A stretch of DNA of 64,000 nucleotides, taken from positions 6,156,001 through 6,220,000 of the forward strand of contig NZ_CP045309.1 of NCBI RefSeq assembly GCF_009671205.1, read 5' to 3'. The stretch's first letter is position 1. Every line of letters begins with the position of its first letter. Position numbers and translations under genes: made by a program. The DNA comes from Micromonospora terminaliae. GTDB taxonomy: Bacteria > Actinomycetota > Actinomycetes > Mycobacteriales > Micromonosporaceae. The notes under the pieces are model-generated. The model had not been told where the DNA came from and made no database searches. It saw nothing but the letters and a program-made list of their open reading frames with translations. This document shows, in pieces, positions 51,294-58,928 of the stretch.

Positions 51294-52522
51294 CCTTCGC
51301 GATCCCGGCCGCGCCCCCGGGCCAGCGCCAGGCGGGACGTCTTCGGCAGGGTCAGCGGGGTGATCCGGACCGGGGGGCGGGCCGGCGGCTCGCCGTGCCG
51401 GGGCTGGTCGGGTTCGGTGTGCCGCCGGGCCGGGACGGGAGGCCCGGCGTCGCTGACGGGTGCGGCGGCCGGCGCGGGGCGGCGCGGGCGCGGGGACACC
51501 ACCTGGCCGGCGGCCAGCGCCGCGCCGGTGGCGGCGGTCAGCTGGGGGTCCGGCTCCACCTCGACGGGAACGGGCAGGGCCGCGGTGAGCAGTTCGCGGA
51601 CCAGCGGGATCCGGGCCGAGCCGCCCGCCAGGAGGACGGCGTCGAGCTGCGCCGGCGTCAGCCCGGCGGAGTGCACGGTCCGCACCAGCAGGTCGACGGT
51701 GGCGCGCACCGCGGGCCGGATCAGGTCCTCGAACCGGGCCCGGGTCACCGGCACCCGCACCGGCCCGTCCACCAGGGTGAGCACGACGTCGGTCTCCGTG
51801 CCGATGGTCAGCTCGCGCTTGACGCGCTCGCACTCCGCCAGCAGCCCGTGCGGCGCGAGCCCGGGGCCGAGCGCGGCCCGCACGTGTTCGGCGAGCGCCT
51901 CGTCGAAGTCGGTGCCGCCGAGCGACTCGAGGCCCTGCGGGAGGCCGAACGTCTCATATCTGCCCCGCGCGTTGCGGCGGACCAGCGCCGCCTCGAAGGT
52001 GTCGCCGCCGAGGGCGTAGACCGCGGCCGTGGTGCCCGGGAAGCCTCGGGCGGCGTGGCTCTCGGCCACCGTGACCGTGCGGGGGAGCAGCGTCACAGTG
52101 CGCAGGTCGAGGGTCCACAGCGCCCGGTACAGCAGGTCGCGCCGGTGCGGGCCCCACCCGGCGGCATGGCTGAGCACGACGGCCTCGGGGAAGGCGCCCT
52201 CGTGGGCGGCCACGCGGTGCACCACCCACGCCGCCAGCTCCGCGACCAGCGTCTCCGGCGGGCACGGTTCACCGCCGAGCAGGAGGGGCACGTCGTCGCC
52301 GACCCGGCGGACGAAGTCGCGGGTGGTGCGGCTGCCGTCGTCGGTGGCGGGCTCGCCGACCACCAGCGCTCCGTCGGGCGCCAGGTGCAGCACCGACGGT
52401 ACGACCGGGGACCCGCCGCCCAGCGCGACGACCTCGGGACGGGCCCAGGTCTCGCCCCGCCGTCTCGCGACGGTGGCGGCCGTGCCGGTGTTTCCGATGT
52501 CCAACCCCAGGACGTACGGCAT
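51290..52522 (-). CDS. Hsp70-like ATPase lacking the substrate-binding domain
   Basis: A 410-residue protein. The actin-like ATPase fold is complete to about residue 345: phosphate-1 GLDIGNTGTAATV (residues 6-18), phosphate-2 VYALGGDTFEAAL (168-180, with Ala where DnaK has Asp), and the adenosine motif LLAGGSARIPLVRELL. After this comes only a Pro/Arg-rich tail; the peptide-binding domain is missing (DnaK is about 640). It may be a regulatory or cytoskeleton-like ATPase rather than a general chaperone. ATG at 52522 has GGAGGAAG 7 bases before it. It is the first gene of the leftward operon, divergent from iniB. Confidence 0.85.
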   Translation of the reverse strand: MPYVLGLDIGNTGTAATVARRRGETWARPEVVALGGGSPVVPSVLHLAPDGALVVGEPATDDGSRTTRDFVRRVGDDVPLLLGGEPCPPETLVAELAAWVVHRVAAHEGAFPEAVVLSHAAGWGPHRRDLLYRALWTLDLRTVTLLPRTVTVAESHAARGFPGTTAAVYALGGDTFEAALVRRNARGRYETFGLPQGLESLGGTDFDEALAEHVRAALGPGLAPHGLLAECERVKRELTIGTETDVVLTLVDGPVRVPVTRARFEDLIRPAVRATVDLLVRTVHSAGLTPAQLDAVLLAGGSARIPLVRELLTAALPVPVEVEPDPQLTAATGAALAAGQVVSPRPRRPAPAAAPVSDAGPPVPARRHTEPDQPRHGEPPARPPVRITPLTLPKTSRLALARGRGRDREG

Positions 52523-52636
52523 TCGTTCTTCCTCCACCGCGAGTGGCCTGGGGACGGTGTCGGCACCGTGTGGACCCACCCCCGGCGAACCCCGTGGGCT
52601 CCTACGTTCGTACCAGAGATCACCGCCGACCCGGTA

Positions 52637-52759
52637 CCCTAACTCCGGCCGGCCCGGCTCCCCCTGTCCCCCTAACGCACGAGGGGGCGAGGGCCCTAAT
52701 CGGCGGGGGGCGGTTGCGGGTCGCGCCCCGATGACGGCACGGATCCCCGGCCCTAGCGT
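52637..52759 (+). promoter_or_regulatory. Array of CCCTAA/G repeats in the iniB-hsp70 divergent region
   Basis: CCCTAA occurs at 52637, 52670 and 52694, and CCCTAG at 52751. The last overlaps a possible -10 box (TAGCGT, 52754-52759) about 49 bases before the iniB start. The copies have the same direction, as expected for direct-repeat sites of a MalT/LuxR-type activator. The 285-bp region has no other gene. Binding by the IniR-like protein is an inference. Confidence 0.5.
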
Positions 52760-52807
52760 CACTGTCGCGGCACGACGGTGCTGACGCTACTTCGAGGAGA
52801 CGCCCCC

Positions 52808-53737
52808 ATGGATTCGCACCAGACCCTGCACGACTTCGTGCTCAACCTGCTCACCGACCCCGACGCGCGGTCGGCCTTCGACCTCGACCCGGAGGGTGCG
52901 CTGCAGGCCGCGGGGCTCACCGACGTCACCGCCGCCGACGTGCAGGACGTCGTTCCGCTGGTGGTCGACTACGCCCCCGGCGCGGCCGGGCTCGCGCCGG
53001 TGGCCCCGGTGGCCGGGCAGCTCGGGCTCGACCCGCTCACGAGCGACGCCACCGACGTGGTCGGCCAGCTCCAGGCGCTGCCGTACCAGGTCGGCGTGAG
53101 CAGCTCCCACAGCGGCGTGGACGTCTCGGCCGGCGCGCTGGGCGCCATCGCGGTCGACCCGGCCGGCCTGTACGCGGGTGCGTCGCTGGTCCCGGGCGTC
53201 GGCCTGGGCGTCGGGCCCGGCGGGCTCGGCACCGACCTGACCGCGGTGCACGACGTGGCGGACACCCTCGACTCGGACGTGGTGGGCGCCGTGGACACCG
53301 CCGCCGACCCGGTCGTCGGGGACATCGCCGGGACGGCCGGCGACCCGCTCGGCACCACGTCCGGCGTGGACGTGCTGCACGACGGTGGCCTGCTGGGCGG
53401 CGGCGACCTGGGCGTCCTGGGCGGCACGCAGGCCCAGGTCGACGGCGTCGTCGGCTCGCTCGGCGTCGACCACACCCTGGGCGGGCTCGGCCTGGGCGAC
53501 GGCTCGGGCGTGGTTCCGCCGGTGCACGTCCCGGCCACCGTGGACGGTGTGACGCACCAGGTGGACAGCACCCTCTCCGGCGTCACCGGCACGGTCAGCG
53601 GTGTGACGGGCACGGTCGGTGGCCTGACCGGCGGGATCACCGACGGGGTGAGCGGCGACGCCGGGGCGCACGCCGCCGGGGTCCACGGCGACGTGCACGG
53701 CTCGACCGACGGCGGCCTGCTGGGCGGGCTGCTCTGA
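52808..53737 (+). CDS. iniB: IniB-like Gly/Val/Asp-rich protein
   Basis: A 309-residue protein. The N-terminal 50 residues form the IniB domain (LHDFVLNLLTDPDARSAFDL; ALQAAGLTDVTAADVQDVVP). The rest is low complexity, rich in Gly, Val, Asp and Ala, with imperfect repeats (SGVTGTVSGVTGTVGGLTGG). There is no signal peptide or TM helix. M. tuberculosis IniB (479 residues) has the same N-terminal domain and glycine-rich body and is strongly induced by cell-wall inhibitors; its function is unknown. ATG at 52808 follows GAGGAG. It is the first gene of the rightward ini-like operon. Confidence 0.87.
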   Translation: MDSHQTLHDFVLNLLTDPDARSAFDLDPEGALQAAGLTDVTAADVQDVVPLVVDYAPGAAGLAPVAPVAGQLGLDPLTSDATDVVGQLQALPYQVGVSSSHSGVDVSAGALGAIAVDPAGLYAGASLVPGVGLGVGPGGLGTDLTAVHDVADTLDSDVVGAVDTAADPVVGDIAGTAGDPLGTTSGVDVLHDGGLLGGGDLGVLGGTQAQVDGVVGSLGVDHTLGGLGLGDGSGVVPPVHVPATVDGVTHQVDSTLSGVTGTVSGVTGTVGGLTGGITDGVSGDAGAHAAGVHGDVHGSTDGGLLGGLL

Positions 53738-53755
53738 CCGAGTGCTCAGCCAGGG

Positions 53756-53781
53756 ACGGGAGGCCCGATCCGGCCTCCCGT
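53756..53781 (+). terminator. Hairpin between iniB and iniA (terminator or attenuator)
   Basis: ACGGGAGGCC and GGCCTCCCGT form a perfect 10-bp stem with a 6-base loop, 19 bases after the iniB stop and 57 before iniA. It could lower iniA/iniC transcription relative to iniB. Confidence 0.6.
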
Positions 53782-53812
53782 TCCGGTTGGCGTTCACGAC
53801 CCTCTTGATAAT

Positions 53813-53828
53813 TGCGCTGAAATGCGCA
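53813..53828. promoter_or_regulatory. Short inverted repeat just before iniA
   Basis: TGCGC-TGAAAT-GCGCA lies 11-26 bases before the GTG of iniA, next to TTGATA (53805-53810), a possible -35 box. It may mark a second promoter or operator for iniAC. Confidence 0.35.
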
Positions 53829-53838
53829 CACTTGGTGC

Positions 53839-55695
53839 GTGATCGCGGGGATCTGGCTGGACGTGCTCGACGAGATCGCCCGTACGTGCGGCGCACACGG
53901 GCGGGGCGACCTGCTCCAGACGGTGCGCCAGAAGCGGGTGCAACTGCTGGACCCCCGGCTGCGCGTCCTGGTCGTCGGCGAGTCGCAGCAGGGCAAGAGC
54001 CAGCTCATCAACGCCATCGTCAACGCACCGGCCTGCCCGGTCGGCGACGGCCGCACCACCGTGCTCCCCACCGTTGTGCAGCACGCGGAGGTCCCGTCGG
54101 CCGCCCTGGTCCAGGCGCCGCCGCCCGCCCCGGGCCGGACCGCCGCGGCGCTCCCGGGAACCGGCGAGCGGACCCCGGTGCCGCTGGACCAGGTCGCCGC
54201 CGGGGTGGCCGGCACGTTCGGTCGGCGGCCTGGCGGCGGTCCCGCGTACGTCGAGATCGGACTGCCGCGCGCGCTGCTCGGCTCCGGGCTGGTGCTGGTG
54301 GACACCCCGGGCACGGAGGAGGCGGCCGCGCTGGTCGCCGCCGGCCCGACCGCCGCGCCGGCGTGGGCGGACACCGTGCTGCTGGTCTCCGACTCCACCC
54401 GGGAACTCTCGGCCGGTGAGCTGACCATGCTGCTGCACGTCGCGCGCTCGCACCCGAACGTGGTGCTGGTGCAGACCAAGACGGATCTCGTGCCGGACTG
54501 GCGCGCGGTCGCCGAGCGCAACCGGCAGCACCTCGCCGAGGCCGGTGTGGCGGCGCCGGTCATCCCGGTCTCGGCGGCCCTGCGGCTGCGCGCGGCCGCC
54601 GGCGACGACCGGGAGCTGAACGCCGAGTCGGGCTTTCCCGTGCTGATCGCCCGGCTGCAGCGGGACCTCGCCGGCAAGTCCGACCGCCTGGCCCGGGCCG
54701 CGGTCGGCGTGATCGCCCGGACCGTGGTGGAACAGCTGGCCGCGCCGTTGCGCGCCGAGCTGGAGAGCCAGGAGGTCGAGGAGCAGTCCGGACCCATCTC
54801 CCGGCTCCACGCGGCGCAGCGGGAGGTCGACGAGCTGCGCCGCTGCTCCACCAGGTGGCAGAACACGCTGGCCGACGAGATGGCCGACCTGCTCTCCGAC
54901 ATCGAGTACGACCTGCGCGACCGCACCCGGCAGATCCTGCGGGAGGTGGACGACGCCTTCGACAGCGCCGATCCGCTGGTCAGCTGGGACACGTTCCAGG
55001 AGTGGCTGGAGCGCAGCCTCACGGAGGCGGCGGAGGCAAACCACGAGTGGCTCGTCCGGCGCTGCGACTGGGCCGCCCGCCGGGTGGCCGACACCTTCGC
55101 CCGGTACGGCGGCGACGTGCTGCCGCCCTGGTCGGCGACGGCGCCCCCGGACCCGGGTGCGGGCCTGCCGGAACTGGAGAGGCCCACCGTCGACCGGTTC
55201 ACCACGAGCCAGAAGCTGATCAGCGGCATGCGGGGTTCGTACGGCGGCCTGCTCATGGTCGGGCTGGCGACGACGCTGGCCGGGATGCCCATGATCAACC
55301 CGCTGTCGGTGGGGGTCGGCGCCCTGTTCGGCGGCAAGAGCATCCGCGACGAGAGCAAGCAACTGCTCCGCCGCCGCCAGGCGGTCGTCAAGACGGCGAT
55401 CCAGCGGCACGTGGACGACTTCTTCGTCCGGGTCACCAAGGACCGCCGGGACGCCGTGCGGCAGGTCCAGCGGATGCTGCGGGACCACTTCACGGCGCTG
55501 ACCGAGGAACTCCAGGAGGCCATCATCCGGTCGTTCCGCAGCGCCAAGCAGGCCGCCGACACCGACGCGGCCGTCCGCGACCAGCGGCAGCGCGAGATCC
55601 GGCTGAAGATGACCCGGCTGGCCGGCCTCTTCGACCAGGCCCAGCAGCTGACCGGCGCCCGGCCGGCCCCGGCGCCGCTGGAGCCCCGGCCATGA
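53839..55695 (+). CDS. iniA: Dynamin-like GTPase, IniA-like
   Basis: A 618-residue bacterial dynamin-like protein (IniA is 640). The GTPase domain shows G1 GESQQGKS (residues 47-54), a likely G2 Thr in GRTTVLPTVV, G3 DTPG (155-158) and G4 TKTD (213-216). Long helical bundles follow, with a hydrophobic paddle (LMVGLATTLAGMPMINPLSV, about 470-490) that would insert in the membrane. IniA homologues bind and remodel membranes and protect against envelope-acting drugs. GTG at 53839. The stop overlaps the iniC start (ATGA), so equal production of the two GTPases is likely. Confidence 0.9.
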   Translation: MIAGIWLDVLDEIARTCGAHGRGDLLQTVRQKRVQLLDPRLRVLVVGESQQGKSQLINAIVNAPACPVGDGRTTVLPTVVQHAEVPSAALVQAPPPAPGRTAAALPGTGERTPVPLDQVAAGVAGTFGRRPGGGPAYVEIGLPRALLGSGLVLVDTPGTEEAAALVAAGPTAAPAWADTVLLVSDSTRELSAGELTMLLHVARSHPNVVLVQTKTDLVPDWRAVAERNRQHLAEAGVAAPVIPVSAALRLRAAAGDDRELNAESGFPVLIARLQRDLAGKSDRLARAAVGVIARTVVEQLAAPLRAELESQEVEEQSGPISRLHAAQREVDELRRCSTRWQNTLADEMADLLSDIEYDLRDRTRQILREVDDAFDSADPLVSWDTFQEWLERSLTEAAEANHEWLVRRCDWAARRVADTFARYGGDVLPPWSATAPPDPGAGLPELERPTVDRFTTSQKLISGMRGSYGGLLMVGLATTLAGMPMINPLSVGVGALFGGKSIRDESKQLLRRRQAVVKTAIQRHVDDFFVRVTKDRRDAVRQVQRMLRDHFTALTEELQEAIIRSFRSAKQAADTDAAVRDQRQREIRLKMTRLAGLFDQAQQLTGARPAPAPLEPRP

Positions 55696-57158
55696 CGGTC
55701 GGGCTGCGGCTGGACGAGGCGGTCTGGGGGTTGCTGCACGAGGCGCTCCAGCACTACCGGGACAATCCCCGGGCGACGGACCACCTGCGGCACCAGCTGG
55801 CCCGGCTGGAGCAACCGCTGCGGATCGCGATCGCGGGCCCGTGGCGGTCCGGCAAGTCGACCCTGCTCAACGCGATCATGGGCGAGGAGGTCGCGCCGGT
55901 CGACGGCGTGGACGGCAGCACCGTCTTCACCTGGTACGAGGACGGGCCGCAGCCGAGCGCCACCGCGTACGCGAGCGGGCAGCCGCCGCAGGAGCTGGCG
56001 ATCGCCAAGTCGGCGACCGGGATGCGGGTGGACCTGGTCGGCTGGCGGGCGGGCGAGCTGCGCGACATCGTGGTGCAGTGGCCCACCCGGACGCTGCGCC
56101 AGGTGACGCTCATCGACACCCCGGCCACCGGCCGCGACGAGCAGGGCCGGGCGCCGGTGATGGAGCGGGTGCTGCGGGACGCCGACGCGGTGCTGTACCT
56201 GACCCGCGACGGGCGCGACAGCGACCTGCGCGTGCTGGAGACCAGCCGGGAGAGCGCGGTCGGGCAGGCCGCCGCCGTGCACGTGATCATGGTGCTGTCC
56301 CGGGTGGACGAGACCGGCGGTGGCCGGATCGACGGCCTGCTCACCGCTCGCCGGCTCGCCCGCCGACAGCACCGGGACCCCCGGGTGAACGAGCTCAGCG
56401 TGCACGTCGTCCCGTGCAGCGGCCTGCTCGGGCTGGCCGGCCGGATCCTCAGCGAGTCCGACCACGCGGTGCTCGCGGCGCTGGCCCGGGTGCCCCGTCC
56501 GGAGCTGGAGACGCACCTGCTCTCGGCCGACCGCTTCCTCCGCGGCGACCTGCCCGTCCGGATCGACACCGGCGTACGCGCCGCGCTGCTGGACCGGCTC
56601 GGGCTCTTCGGGATCCGGCTGGCGACCACGCTGGTCCGCACCGGCTGCGACAGCCGGGCGAAGCTCTCCGCCGAGCTGATCCGGCGCAGCGGCCTGGCCG
56701 AGCTGCGCGAGTCGATGGCCCGCCTCCTGATCGACCGGCGGGACACCCTCAAGGCGCGCTCGGCGCTGGCGGCCGTCGAGGCGCTGGTGCGGGCCGAGCC
56801 CGGCCCCGGTACGGAAGACCTGCTGGGCCGGGTCGAGCAGATCCTCGTCGGGGCGCACGAGTTCCGCGAGCTGCGCCTGCTCGCCGCGTTGCGGACCACC
56901 CGGCTCGGGTTCGACGCCGACCTGGCGGCCGAGGCGGCGCGGCTGGTCGGCGGCGACGGGATCGGCCTCGCGGCCCGGCTCGGCGTGGAGCACGACGCCA
57001 CGGTGCACCGGCTGTGGGACGTCGCCTCGGAGGCCCAGTGGCGGTGGCGGAACCGCGCCGAGGATCCGCTGCTACGGCTGGCCCAGCGGCGCGGCGCCCA
57101 GGTCGTCGTCCGCAGCTGCGAGGGGATGCTCGCCGAGCTGGCCGAGGGAGGCCGGTGA
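55692..57158 (+). CDS. iniC: Dynamin-like GTPase, IniC-like
   Basis: A 488-residue dynamin-like protein (IniC is 493). G1 is GPWRSGKST (residues 49-57) and G3 is DTPA (142-145). The G4 position reads SRVD (203-206) instead of N/TKxD, so guanine recognition may be altered. The helical remainder lacks an obvious hydrophobic paddle, as expected for the partner of a membrane-binding IniA. It is translationally coupled to iniA. The last 87 bases overlap the end of the HTTM gene on the opposite strand. Confidence 0.88.
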   Translation: MTVGLRLDEAVWGLLHEALQHYRDNPRATDHLRHQLARLEQPLRIAIAGPWRSGKSTLLNAIMGEEVAPVDGVDGSTVFTWYEDGPQPSATAYASGQPPQELAIAKSATGMRVDLVGWRAGELRDIVVQWPTRTLRQVTLIDTPATGRDEQGRAPVMERVLRDADAVLYLTRDGRDSDLRVLETSRESAVGQAAAVHVIMVLSRVDETGGGRIDGLLTARRLARRQHRDPRVNELSVHVVPCSGLLGLAGRILSESDHAVLAALARVPRPELETHLLSADRFLRGDLPVRIDTGVRAALLDRLGLFGIRLATTLVRTGCDSRAKLSAELIRRSGLAELRESMARLLIDRRDTLKARSALAAVEALVRAEPGPGTEDLLGRVEQILVGAHEFRELRLLAALRTTRLGFDADLAAEAARLVGGDGIGLAARLGVEHDATVHRLWDVASEAQWRWRNRAEDPLLRLAQRRGAQVVVRSCEGMLAELAEGGR

Positions 57159-57974
57159 CCGGCGCCGGCGGAGCCAGGCGATCGGGCGGACCTTCTCCAG
57201 GGGCAGGAAGCTGGTCATGGCCGCCAGGTGCGGCGCGAACGAGATGGTGATCGTCGCGATGGTCACCAGGTGGAACGAGTAGAAGAAGCCGACGGCGGCG
57301 AGCCGCCACCGCTCCCGTAGCAGGAAGACCACCGGGCTGAGCAGCTCGAAGGCCAGGATGCCGAACTGGGCGACGATCAGCAGGTGCGGCACCTGGGCGA
57401 CCACGTCGGCCAGGTCGGTGCCCCGCCGGATGATCGCCCGGGCCAGCACCGAGCCGGTGGCCCAGTCCAGGCCGCCGAAGCGGAACTTGGCCCAGGCCGC
57501 CAGAAAGTAGGTGCAGATGACCGCGATCTGGGTGACCCGCAGCGCCCAGCCACCCGCCTCGGTGCGGGTCGGGTCGCCGTGCCGGGCCCGCCCGGCGGTG
57601 GGCAGCGCGGCCAGCGCGACGAGCAGCCCGAACCGGTCGTGGTCGACCTTGCCGTAGCTCATCGCGACGATCATCCACTCGAAGTAGAGGGCGAAGACCG
57701 TCCAGCCGAGCAGCCGGGGCGCCCGGCCGGTGGCGGCGAGCAGGGAGACCGCCAGCAGCACCCAGAAGACCACGCCGACCAGGGCCGGAGTGGGGGTGGG
57801 CAGCGGAAGCAGCCGCCCGATCAGCAGCGGCTGGTAGAGGTCGCCGGGCACGTCGACCCGGGTGCGTACCCAGGGGGTGAAGACCAGGAGGTCGGCGGCG
57901 ACGAAGAGGTAGACGAGGGTGCGGAAGGCGGCCACCCGGCCGCGCGGGACCGCCTCGGTCAGCCAGCCGGTCAC
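57072..57974 (-). CDS. HTTM-domain membrane protein
   Basis: A 300-residue multi-TM protein resembling the horizontally transferred transmembrane (HTTM) family, which is related to vitamin-K-dependent gamma-carboxylases. Helices include VAAFRTLVYLFVAADLLVF, LVGVVFWVLLAVSLLAATG and FGILAFELLSPVVFLL, with FHLVTIATITISF near the end. The final 28 residues are encoded antisense to iniC and are probably a neutral extension. GTG at 57974 overlaps the stop of the upstream small gene (GTGA). The catalytic residues of true carboxylases are not evident. Confidence 0.75.
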   Translation of the reverse strand: MTGWLTEAVPRGRVAAFRTLVYLFVAADLLVFTPWVRTRVDVPGDLYQPLLIGRLLPLPTPTPALVGVVFWVLLAVSLLAATGRAPRLLGWTVFALYFEWMIVAMSYGKVDHDRFGLLVALAALPTAGRARHGDPTRTEAGGWALRVTQIAVICTYFLAAWAKFRFGGLDWATGSVLARAIIRRGTDLADVVAQVPHLLIVAQFGILAFELLSPVVFLLRERWRLAAVGFFYSFHLVTIATITISFAPHLAAMTSFLPLEKVRPIAWLRRRRSPASLGQLGEHPLAAADDDLGAAPLGQP

Positions 57975-58411
57975 GGAACGGTCTCCCAGCGCACGGCGGT
58001 GCGGTCGGTCCAGCGGCCGGTCGGCCGGCCGCCCTGGATGTCGTACCAGCGGACCACGATGCGGACCTCGACCAGCGCGGGGGCGGCCGGGTGGCGCTCG
58101 GCGTACGCCTCGGCGACCTGGCGCAGCAGGCTCGGGTCGGCGGCGTACCGGTCCTGCTGGCCCTCGATCTCGGCGCGCCGGATTCCGGTGGCGTCCTGGC
58201 CGAGGGCCACCACGGCCCCGGTGCGGTCCACGCCCTCGACCCGGGTGTCGGGTGCGGGCGCGTCCGGCGGCTCGGAGGTGGAGTACATCCGGAACGGCCC
58301 GAACGGGAAGTCGTCGTCGACCCCGCGCACCGTGCCGAGGAGGAGCAGCGCCAGCCCGAGCAGCGTGGCGCCCAGCCGGACGGCACGCCCGCGGGTGGTC
58401 AAGGTCTCCAT
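57971..58411 (-). CDS. Single-pass membrane protein paired with the HTTM protein
   Basis: A 146-residue protein with an N-terminal TM helix (GATLLGLALLLLGTVRGV) and an extracytoplasmic domain (EPPDAPAPDTRVEGVDRTG; VRIVVRWYDIQGGRPTGRW). Such small proteins commonly precede HTTM genes in actinobacteria and share a GTGA overlap with them, as here. The function is unknown; a partner role is inferred. ATG at 58411. Confidence 0.7.
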   Translation of the reverse strand: METLTTRGRAVRLGATLLGLALLLLGTVRGVDDDFPFGPFRMYSTSEPPDAPAPDTRVEGVDRTGAVVALGQDATGIRRAEIEGQQDRYAADPSLLRQVAEAYAERHPAAPALVEVRIVVRWYDIQGGRPTGRWTDRTAVRWETVP

Positions 58412-58507
58412 CGGCTCGTGACGATACGGGATGAACGTGGCTAGAAGGCGTCGGTCCGTCGTCCATTCCTGGCTGCCCGTGTCGCTCTTTCCGGGCGGCA
58501 CGGACGG

Positions 58508-58543
58508 CACCGGCCGGGCCCCCCGTTGGGGACCCGGCCGGTG
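58508..58543 (-). terminator. Terminator of trxA
   Basis: CACCGGCCGGG and CCCGGCCGGTG form a perfect 11-bp stem with a 14-base loop, 17 bases after the trxA stop. Confidence 0.7.
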
Positions 58544-58559
58544 TGTCGGAGCCGGTGGC

Positions 58560-58928
58560 TCAGTGCTTGTGGCCGTGCTCGGCGAGCTTCTTGCGGACGT
58601 CCTCCATGTCGAGCTGCTCGACCTGCTCGATCAGGTTCTCCAGCGCCGACTCGGGCAGGGCGCCCGGCTGGGCGTAGACGATCACGCCGTCGCGGATGGC
58701 CATCACCGTCGGGATGGAGCTGATGTTGAACTTGGCGCCCAGCTCCTGCTGTGCCTCGGTGTCGACCTTGCCGAAGACGATGTCCGGGTGCTTCTCGGAC
58801 GAGCGCTCGTAGACGGGGGCGAAGCGCTTGCAGGGGCCGCACCAGTCCGCCCAGAAGTCGAGCAGCACGATGCCGTCGCGTTCGGTCACCTCGTCGAAGT
58901 TGGCCGTGGTCAGCTCAACCGTTGCCAT
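58560..58928 (-). CDS. trxA: Thioredoxin
   Basis: A 122-residue cytoplasmic thioredoxin. The active site is WADWCGPCKRF, the buried acidic residue lies in the first helix/strand region, and the cis-Pro loop is ISSIPTVMAI. The C-terminal extension (LDMEDVRKKLAEHGHKH) is His- and Lys-rich. It reduces protein disulfides with electrons from thioredoxin reductase. ATG at 58928. It is single-gene and followed by a good terminator. Confidence 0.93.
   Translation of the reverse strand: MATVELTTANFDEVTERDGIVLLDFWADWCGPCKRFAPVYERSSEKHPDIVFGKVDTEAQQELGAKFNISSIPTVMAIRDGVIVYAQPGALPESALENLIEQVEQLDMEDVRKKLAEHGHKH

Noticed and set aside
48756..52019. A plus-strand open frame of over 1,000 codons opposite the LuxR and Hsp70 genes
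   Set aside because: It has Arg/Gly/Gln-rich shadow composition, and the real minus-strand proteins show clear Walker, HTH and Hsp70 motifs.
53581..53737. A tandem DNA repeat or CRISPR-like array in iniB
   Set aside because: The repetition is an imperfect Gly/Val/Thr protein repeat in frame; there are no regular spacers or cas genes.
53637..57008. A 1,123-codon minus-strand frame opposite iniA and iniC
   Set aside because: The GTPase motifs lie on the plus strand; the antisense frame is Ser/Arg-rich and has no recognisable domain.
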